Positions 55,244 through 64,000 of a stretch of 64,000 bases of DNA are shown here, piece after piece. Source of the stretch: Dechloromonas aromatica (nom. nud.). GTDB lineage: Bacteria > Pseudomonadota > Gammaproteobacteria > Burkholderiales > Rhodocyclaceae. Positions within the stretch are counted from its first letter, which is position 1, and each line of letters begins with the position of its first letter. A program made the translations under genes and the position numbers. Below the pieces are notes generated by a model. It was given only the letters and a program-made list of their open reading frames with translations, was not told where the DNA came from and ran no database searches. The stretch spans positions 62,001 to 126,000 of the forward strand of contig JAFIHA010000025.1 of assembly GCA_017848965.1 (NCBI GenBank). Reading direction: 5' to 3'.

Positions 55244-57535
55244 TCATTCGGCCGGCTTCTTCATCAGCACTTCGCGACCGCCGCGACCGTCCATCGCCGA
55301 CACCAGGCCGGCGTTTTCCATCGCCTCGATCAGCCGCGCCGAGCGGTTGTAGCCGATACGCAGGTGGCGCTGCACCAGCGAGATCGAAGCGCGCTGGTTC
55401 TTCAGCACGATGTCCACGGCCTGGTCGTAGAGCGGATCGCTCTCGGCATCGCCGCCACCTTCGCCGGCCTCGCCGCCGCCTTCGTCGTCGCCGCCGGCGC
55501 CGCTCAGGATGTCCTCAACGTATTCCGGGGCGCCGTTCGCCTTGAGGTGCTCGACGACGCGATGCACTTCATCGTCGGAAACGAAGGCGCCATGGACGCG
55601 GGTCGGATAGCCGGTACCCGGCGCGAGATAAAGCATGTCGCCCTGGCCGAGCAGGGCTTCGGCGCCCATCTGGTCGAGGATGGTGCGCGAGTCGATCTTG
55701 CTCGACACCTGAAAGGCGATGCGCGTCGGAATGTTGGCCTTGATCAGGCCGGTGATCACGTCGACCGACGGGCGCTGCGTCGCCAGCACCAGGTGGATGC
55801 CGGAGGCACGCGCCTTCTGGGCGAGGCGGGCGATCTGCTCCTCGACCTTCTTGCCGACCACCATCATCAGGTCGGCCAGTTCGTCGATGATGACGACGAT
55901 GTAAGGCATGTGTTTCAGCGGCTCGGGCGCTTCCGGGGTCAGGCTGAGCGGGTTCGGAATGTGTTCGCCGCGCTTCTCGGCGTCCTTGATCTTGGTGTTG
56001 AGGCCGGCAATGTTGCGCACGCCCATCGCCGACATCAGCTTGTAGCGTTTCTCCATCTCGGTGACGCACCAGTGCAGCGCGTTGGCCGCCTGCTTCATGT
56101 CGGTGACGACCGGCGCCAGCAGGTGCGGGATGCCCTCGTAGATCGACAGTTCGAGCATCTTCGGGTCGACCATGATGAGGCGGACGTTTTCCGGCTCGGA
56201 CTTGTAGAGCATCGACAGGATCATCGCGTTGACCCCGACCGACTTGCCCGAACCGGTGGTACCGGCGACCAGCAGGTGCGGCATGCGGGCCAGGTCGGCG
56301 ACCACCGGCAGGCCGCCGATGTCCTTGCCGAGACAGACGGTGAGCGGACTGCCCATGTCGTTGTAGGGCTTGCTCGAAATGATCTCGGACAGCTTGACCG
56401 TCTGCCGCTTCGAATTCGGCAACTCGAGCGCCATGCACGACTTGCCGGGCACCGTCTCGACGACGCGGATCGAAACCATGGCCAGCGCCCGCGCCAGGTC
56501 GCGGGCCAGATTGACGATCTGTGCGCCCTTGACGCCGACCGCCGGCTCGATTTCGTAGCGGGTGACGACCGGCCCCGGCAGGGCGGCGATCACCTTGACC
56601 TGAACACCGAAGTCGGCAAGCTTCCTTTCGATCAGGCGCGAGGTGAATTCCAGGGTTTCGGCGCTGACCGTCTCGGTCGCCGGCGGCGCCGGGTCGAGCA
56701 GGTGCAGCGGCGGCAGCGTGCCGCCGACGATCGCCTCGGGGAACAGCATCGCCTGCTTCTCGCGCTCGACGCGGGCTTCCGCCTTCTTCGACACCGGCAC
56801 TTCCGGTGCCGGCGTGTCGATGAAGATCGGTTCGTGCAGTTCGACGCGCCGCTTCTCCTCCTCGACGACGACCTCGCGGCGCTGCGCGACCTCCTTGCCG
56901 ATGCGCCGGTCGCGCCAGGCATCGATCTGCCCGTAAACGAACAGGGTCAGCGCCTCGAGCAGCAGACCGAGCTTTTCGAAGGCCCAGATCCACGACATAC
57001 CGGAAAATGCGCTCCAGGCGACGCCGATCAGCGCCAGCAGGAGCAGCGTCGCGCCGGTGAAACCGAACAGGCCCGCCAGCCAGCGGCTCAATTCGACGCC
57101 AAGCATACCGCCTGCCGCCAGCGGCAACTGGACGTCGAGGCTGTGGAAACGCAGCGCTTCCAGCGCACAACTGGCAAGCAGCAGGACAATGAAACCGGGC
57201 ACGGCCAGGTAGGTCGTATGCGCCGCTCCCTGGCCGCTGGCGTGCAGCTTGCGGAAACCCCACCAGACTAGCATGCCGAGCAGGACCACCCACCACCAGG
57301 CGGAAAGTCCAAAAACGTAGAGCAGCAGATCGGCGACCCAGGCACCGGCACGGCCCGCCGGGTTCTGCGGACTGCCGTTGCCGACCGCGTGCGACCAACC
57401 GGGGTCGGTACGCTGGAAGCCCCACAGCGCCATGACCAGGAACAGCGCCAGTGCGCCAACCCCGAGCCAGCGGGATTCCTGCAGCAGGCTACCGATCTTG
57501 TCGGGCATCGGACTGGGGTCGTTTCGTCTTGCCAT
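55244..57535 (-). CDS. ftsK: DNA translocase FtsK
   Basis: A 763-aa protein: four N-terminal membrane helices (~25-180), a linker, and a motor domain with Walker [17 protein letters not shown] (~400) and Walker [14 protein letters not shown]. The C-terminal gamma winged helix ([20 protein letters not shown]) reads KOPS. It pumps DNA and aids chromosome dimer resolution at the septum. Shorter than E. coli FtsK because of a short linker. Start ATG supported by AAGGAA. Confidence 0.95.
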   Translation of the reverse strand: MARRNDPSPMPDKIGSLLQESRWLGVGALALFLVMALWGFQRTDPGWSHAVGNGSPQNPAGRAGAWVADLLLYVFGLSAWWWVVLLGMLVWWGFRKLHASGQGAAHTTYLAVPGFIVLLLASCALEALRFHSLDVQLPLAAGGMLGVELSRWLAGLFGFTGATLLLLALIGVAWSAFSGMSWIWAFEKLGLLLEALTLFVYGQIDAWRDRRIGKEVAQRREVVVEEEKRRVELHEPIFIDTPAPEVPVSKKAEARVEREKQAMLFPEAIVGGTLPPLHLLDPAPPATETVSAETLEFTSRLIERKLADFGVQVKVIAALPGPVVTRYEIEPAVGVKGAQIVNLARDLARALAMVSIRVVETVPGKSCMALELPNSKRQTVKLSEIISSKPYNDMGSPLTVCLGKDIGGLPVVADLARMPHLLVAGTTGSGKSVGVNAMILSMLYKSEPENVRLIMVDPKMLELSIYEGIPHLLAPVVTDMKQAANALHWCVTEMEKRYKLMSAMGVRNIAGLNTKIKDAEKRGEHIPNPLSLTPEAPEPLKHMPYIVVIIDELADLMMVVGKKVEEQIARLAQKARASGIHLVLATQRPSVDVITGLIKANIPTRIAFQVSSKIDSRTILDQMGAEALLGQGDMLYLAPGTGYPTRVHGAFVSDDEVHRVVEHLKANGAPEYVEDILSGAGGDDEGGGEAGEGGGDAESDPLYDQAVDIVLKNQRASISLVQRHLRIGYNRSARLIEAMENAGLVSAMDGRGGREVLMKKPAE

Positions 57536-57674
57536 TGAATTCCTTAATCCCGTTCCATGACTACTACGAACGGTGTAAATCATTTCAAGTCATACAGTTA
57601 GCTGAGAATTATAAACCGGTTTGATAGATTGGTTACGATCACCCACAAAACGCCGCTCCATTAGGCGGCTATAA

Positions 57675-59517
<1,843 letters not shown>

Positions 59518-59526
59518 GGCCAAAAA

Positions 59527-59548
59527 AATGCGCCCCGCAGGGCGCATT
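59527..59548 (-). terminator. Terminator of hppA (and Smr gene)
   Basis: A 9-bp stem AATGCGCCC / GGGCGCATT with a CGCA loop; on the minus strand the stem is followed by a T-run (A-run 59522-59528 on the plus strand). It ends hppA and can also serve the converging Smr gene. Confidence 0.85.
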
Positions 59549-59571
59549 CCTTGAACTGTAAAAACAAGCGA

Positions 59572-61614
59572 TCAGACGATCAGCGGCACGATCAGCAGCG
59601 CAACCAGGTTGATGATCTTGATCAGCGGGTTGACCGCCGGGCCGGCCGTATCCTTGTAGGGATCGCCGACCGTGTCGCCAGTGACCGCCGCCTTGTGCGC
59701 ATCGGAACCCTTGCCGCCGAAGTGGCCGTCCTCGATGTACTTCTTGGCGTTATCCCAGGCACCGCCGCCGGTGGTCATCGAGATGGCGACGAAGAGGCCG
59801 GTGACGATGGTGCCAACGAGCAGACCGCCGAGCGCCTGCGGGCCAAGCAGCAGGCCGACGACGATCGGCACGGCGACCGGCAGGATCGACGGAATCATCA
59901 TTTCCTTGATCGCCGCAACGGTCAGCATATCGACCGCGCGGGAGTAGTCGGGCTTGGCCGTGCCTTCCATGATGCCGGCGATTTCCTTGAACTGACGCCG
60001 CACTTCGACGACGACGGCGCCAGCCGAACGACCGACCGCCTCCATCGCCATCGCGCCGAACAGGTAGGGAATCAGGCCGCCGATGAAGAGGCCGATGATC
60101 ACCAGGTGGTTGGAAAGGTCGAAGGTGAATACCTGGCCGGTCGCCGCTTCCAGCGCATGCGTGTAGTCGGCGAACAGGACCAGCGCGGCAAGACCGGCGG
60201 AACCGATGGCGTAGCCCTTGGTGACCGCCTTGGTGGTGTTGCCGACGGCGTCGAGCGGATCGGTGACATTGCGCACCTCGGGCGGCAGTTCGGCCATTTC
60301 GGCAATACCACCGGCGTTGTCGGTGATCGGGCCGTAGGCGTCCAGCGCGACGACGATACCGGCCATCGATAGCATCGAGGTGGCGGCGATCGCCAGCCCG
60401 TACAGACCACCGACCGAGTAGGCCGCCCAGATCGAGGCGCAGACGGAAAGCACCGGCAGCGCCGTCGCCTTCATCGAAACGCCGATGCCGGCGATGATGT
60501 TGGTCGCGTGACCGGTCTGGCAGGCCGACGCGACATGCTTGACCGGCGCGTACTCCGTTCCGGTGTAGTACTCGGTGATCCAGACCATCGCCGCGGTCAG
60601 CACGAGGCCGATGACGGCGCAGGTGAACATGCTTGCCGTCGTCACCTGGACTGCCGTGTCACCGGCACCGATCAGCCACGAGGTCACCGGGTAGTAGAAG
60701 GCCAGGGCCAGCACGCCGGCAACGATCAGGCCTTTGTACAGCGCCCCCATGATCTTGCCGCCGTCCGTGGTCTTGACGAAGTAGCAGCCGACGATCGAGG
60801 CGATGATCGACACCGCGCCCAAGGCCAACGGATAGAGAATCAGCGCGTCGCCGAGAACGGCCGAAGTCTTCAGCATCAGCGCACCGAGCACCATGGTGGC
60901 GACGACGGTGACGACATAGGTTTCGAACAGGTCGGCGGCCATGCCGGCGCAGTCACCGACGTTGTCGCCGACGTTGTCGGCGATCACCGCCGGGTTGCGC
61001 GGATCGTCCTCGGGAATCCCGGCTTCCACCTTGCCGACGAGGTCGGCGCCGACGTCGGCGCCCTTGGTGAAGATGCCGCCGCCGAGACGGGCGAAGATCG
61101 AGATCAGCGACGAACCGAAGGCGAGACCGATCAGCGCGTGCAGCGCCGCATCCTGGCTCAGGCCGAAGGCCTGCATGCCGCCGTAGTAGCCGGCGATGCC
61201 GAACAGGCCCAGACCAACCACCAGCATGCCGGTGATCGCGCCGCCCTTGAAGGCCACGTCAAGCGCCGGCGCAATGCCCCCGCGTGCCGCTTCGGCGGTA
61301 CGCACATTGGCGCGGACGGAAACGTTCATGCCGATGAAACCGGCGGCACCGGACAAGGTGGCGCCGATGACGAAACCGACCGCCGTCGGCATGCCGAGGA
61401 ATATGGCGATCAGCACCGCCATCACCACGCCGACCATCGCAATGGTCTTGTACTGGCGGCTCAGATAAGCGGCCGCCCCTTCCTGGATCGCCTTGGCGAT
61501 TTCCTGCATGCGCTCGTTCCCCGCCGGCAACGCAAGAATCGAACGACTGGACAACCAGCCGTAAATGACCGCCAACCCCGCACATAACAACGCCAACCAC
61601 AATGCAGAAGACAT
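59572..61614 (-). CDS. hppA: K+-independent H+-translocating inorganic pyrophosphatase
   Basis: A 680-aa membrane pump. The Walker-like [20 protein letters not shown] motif (~215), [13 protein letters not shown], and C-terminal [19 protein letters not shown] are hallmarks of H+-PPases. The [17 protein letters not shown] segment carries Lys where K+-dependent pumps have Ala, so this is a K+-independent type. It uses PPi to pump protons across the inner membrane. The ATG is chosen for GGGAGAAGTA upstream. A 600-base leader region precedes it. Confidence 0.95.
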   Translation of the reverse strand: MSSALWLALLCAGLAVIYGWLSSRSILALPAGNERMQEIAKAIQEGAAAYLSRQYKTIAMVGVVMAVLIAIFLGMPTAVGFVIGATLSGAAGFIGMNVSVRANVRTAEAARGGIAPALDVAFKGGAITGMLVVGLGLFGIAGYYGGMQAFGLSQDAALHALIGLAFGSSLISIFARLGGGIFTKGADVGADLVGKVEAGIPEDDPRNPAVIADNVGDNVGDCAGMAADLFETYVVTVVATMVLGALMLKTSAVLGDALILYPLALGAVSIIASIVGCYFVKTTDGGKIMGALYKGLIVAGVLALAFYYPVTSWLIGAGDTAVQVTTASMFTCAVIGLVLTAAMVWITEYYTGTEYAPVKHVASACQTGHATNIIAGIGVSMKATALPVLSVCASIWAAYSVGGLYGLAIAATSMLSMAGIVVALDAYGPITDNAGGIAEMAELPPEVRNVTDPLDAVGNTTKAVTKGYAIGSAGLAALVLFADYTHALEAATGQVFTFDLSNHLVIIGLFIGGLIPYLFGAMAMEAVGRSAGAVVVEVRRQFKEIAGIMEGTAKPDYSRAVDMLTVAAIKEMMIPSILPVAVPIVVGLLLGPQALGGLLVGTIVTGLFVAISMTTGGGAWDNAKKYIEDGHFGGKGSDAHKAAVTGDTVGDPYKDTAGPAVNPLIKIINLVALLIVPLIV

Positions 61615-62149
61615 TACTTCTCCCTCTCTTTTGACTGACAAAAATTGAACAGACTATTTCTCCGCAATACTTTCCGGACGGCAAGACACAGCCCGGACAC
61701 GGATGCGCCTGGGCAGTTACCGGAAAAGGAGGAAAACGGGTGCTTGTCGGTCTGTGCCGAATCGGGTCTTGTCTGGAAAACCGCGCCGACCGCGACAGCG
61801 CTTCCGGGTACCGCGTGGAAGGCTGGCCGCGTCGTCATACTCTGGCCCTTAGTTCAGGGACATGACACGGCCGGACATACCGACCCTGTCATCGCCACAT
61901 GCCTCACGGCATGCCGGGAAGATTGGGGATAGGTGACGGCGGTTGCCGTCACATCTTCTCTCTACCTGAATGATGTACATGAAATCCCGCTTGCCACTGA
62001 ATCGTTGGAGAATCCTGACTGACGGATGAGGGGAACCCCCTCAGGCGAAGGAAATTACCCGCTTTTGCCGGGTCGGTCAAACGATTTGCTCAGACTTGGT
62101 GCAAATCGCTGGCAATGACATGAAAAACCGCCTGGCATGCACCACTCCG
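61615..62149. other. Long intergenic region with several hairpins upstream of hppA
   Basis: No convincing gene lies here. Several perfect stems are seen: TGACGGC/GCCGTCA (61934-61951), GAGGGG/CCCCTC (62027-62042), ACCCG/CGGGT (62057-62073) and CGATTTGC/GCAAATCG (62082-62109). Clustering of stems over 180 bases suggests a structured RNA or an hppA leader, on either strand. A + strand reading has CTCAGGCGAAGGA, which resembles part of a glycine riboswitch but not a complete one. Confidence 0.45.
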
Positions 62150-62181
62150 GAAACGAAAACGGGACGGCTGACGCCGTCCCG
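62150..62181 (-). terminator. Terminator of glnB-like PII gene
   Basis: An 8-bp stem GGGACGGC / GCCGTCCC with a TGAC loop; on the minus strand followed by GTTTTCGTTTCC. It lies about 30 bases after the PII stop codon. Confidence 0.8.
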
Positions 62182-62210
62182 CTCGCTCCACCGCGCCTGG
62201 TGGCCGGTGA

Positions 62211-64000
<1,790 letters not shown>

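Noticed and set aside
61645..61932. 95-codon plus-strand frame upstream of hppA
   Set aside because: No ribosome site or recognisable sequence, and it overlaps the presumed hppA promoter and leader.
62003..62060. Glycine-riboswitch-like CTCAGGCGAAGGA on the plus strand
   Set aside because: The required GAGAG/CTCTC pairing is absent and no plus-strand gene lies downstream for it to control.

Overview
The window is GC-rich, densely coded chromosomal DNA from a betaproteobacterium, most likely a member of the Rhodocyclaceae (Azospira/Dechloromonas-like). This rests on gene content: a TAXI-type TRAP transporter, a RelA synthetase with a degenerate hydrolase domain, FliW, a K+-independent proton-pumping pyrophosphatase, a nadE-PII pair and a large molybdenum locus. 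The genus is inference. No rRNA, tRNA or CRISPR array was seen.

Layout. 1-4 kb: SCO1-type copper protein, a membrane-anchored unknown, a TlpA-like thioredoxin and relA. 4.2-10.9 kb: TAXI-TRAP receptor and fused permease followed by glutamate dehydrogenase, an EamA exporter and the MtfA peptidase. 10.9-14.6 kb: fliW, tex, a 34-aa membrane peptide, and a GDT1-type manganese exporter behind what looks like a yybP-ykoY manganese riboswitch. 14.9-19.6 kb: a ferric-reductase-like flavoprotein, a DUF1842 protein followed by a decayed copy of the reductase tail, two unknowns, an Old Yellow Enzyme and a PsiF-repeat protein.

19.7-27.0 kb is a visibly AT-richer accessory island with three same-strand genes: a 434-aa protein with PD-(D/E)XK nuclease-like motifs, a ~1500-aa protein that joins an N-terminal PD-(D/E)XK nuclease-like region to a STAND-type NTPase and a long C-terminal region (Avs-like), and a 318-aa protein with a HEPN-like C-terminus. 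It is a good candidate for an undescribed variant of a STAND-based anti-phage system.

27.2-34.6 kb returns to host-like genes: M15 peptidase, Spx/ArsC-like protein, an Hsp33 with only two of its four zinc cysteines, an OmpA-like lipoprotein, a MarR regulator divergent from a DapB paralogue, a D-2-hydroxyacid dehydrogenase, DUF3024 and rimO.

34.6-49.0 kb is a molybdenum/tungsten locus. Two ModE-like operators precede a tightly overlapping series: unknown, XRE regulator, TonB-dependent receptor, Tat-exported binding protein, di-haem oxidoreductase, small Cys protein and a complete molybdate-type ABC transporter. A divergent mop/modE pair, each with its own ModE box, follows. Then come modA, a TSUP permease, modB, modC, modD and a NifX-like protein. 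The arrangement suggests ModE-controlled TonB-dependent uptake of a Mo or W species across the outer membrane, feeding two ABC importers, cytoplasmic molbindin storage and delivery to a Mo cofactor.

49.0-64.0 kb is mostly housekeeping: SIMPL protein, a large unknown, a response-regulator diguanylate cyclase, ppk, lolA, ftsK, trxB, an Smr protein, hppA, a 600-base intergenic stretch rich in hairpins, a PII protein and nadE (cut by the window end).
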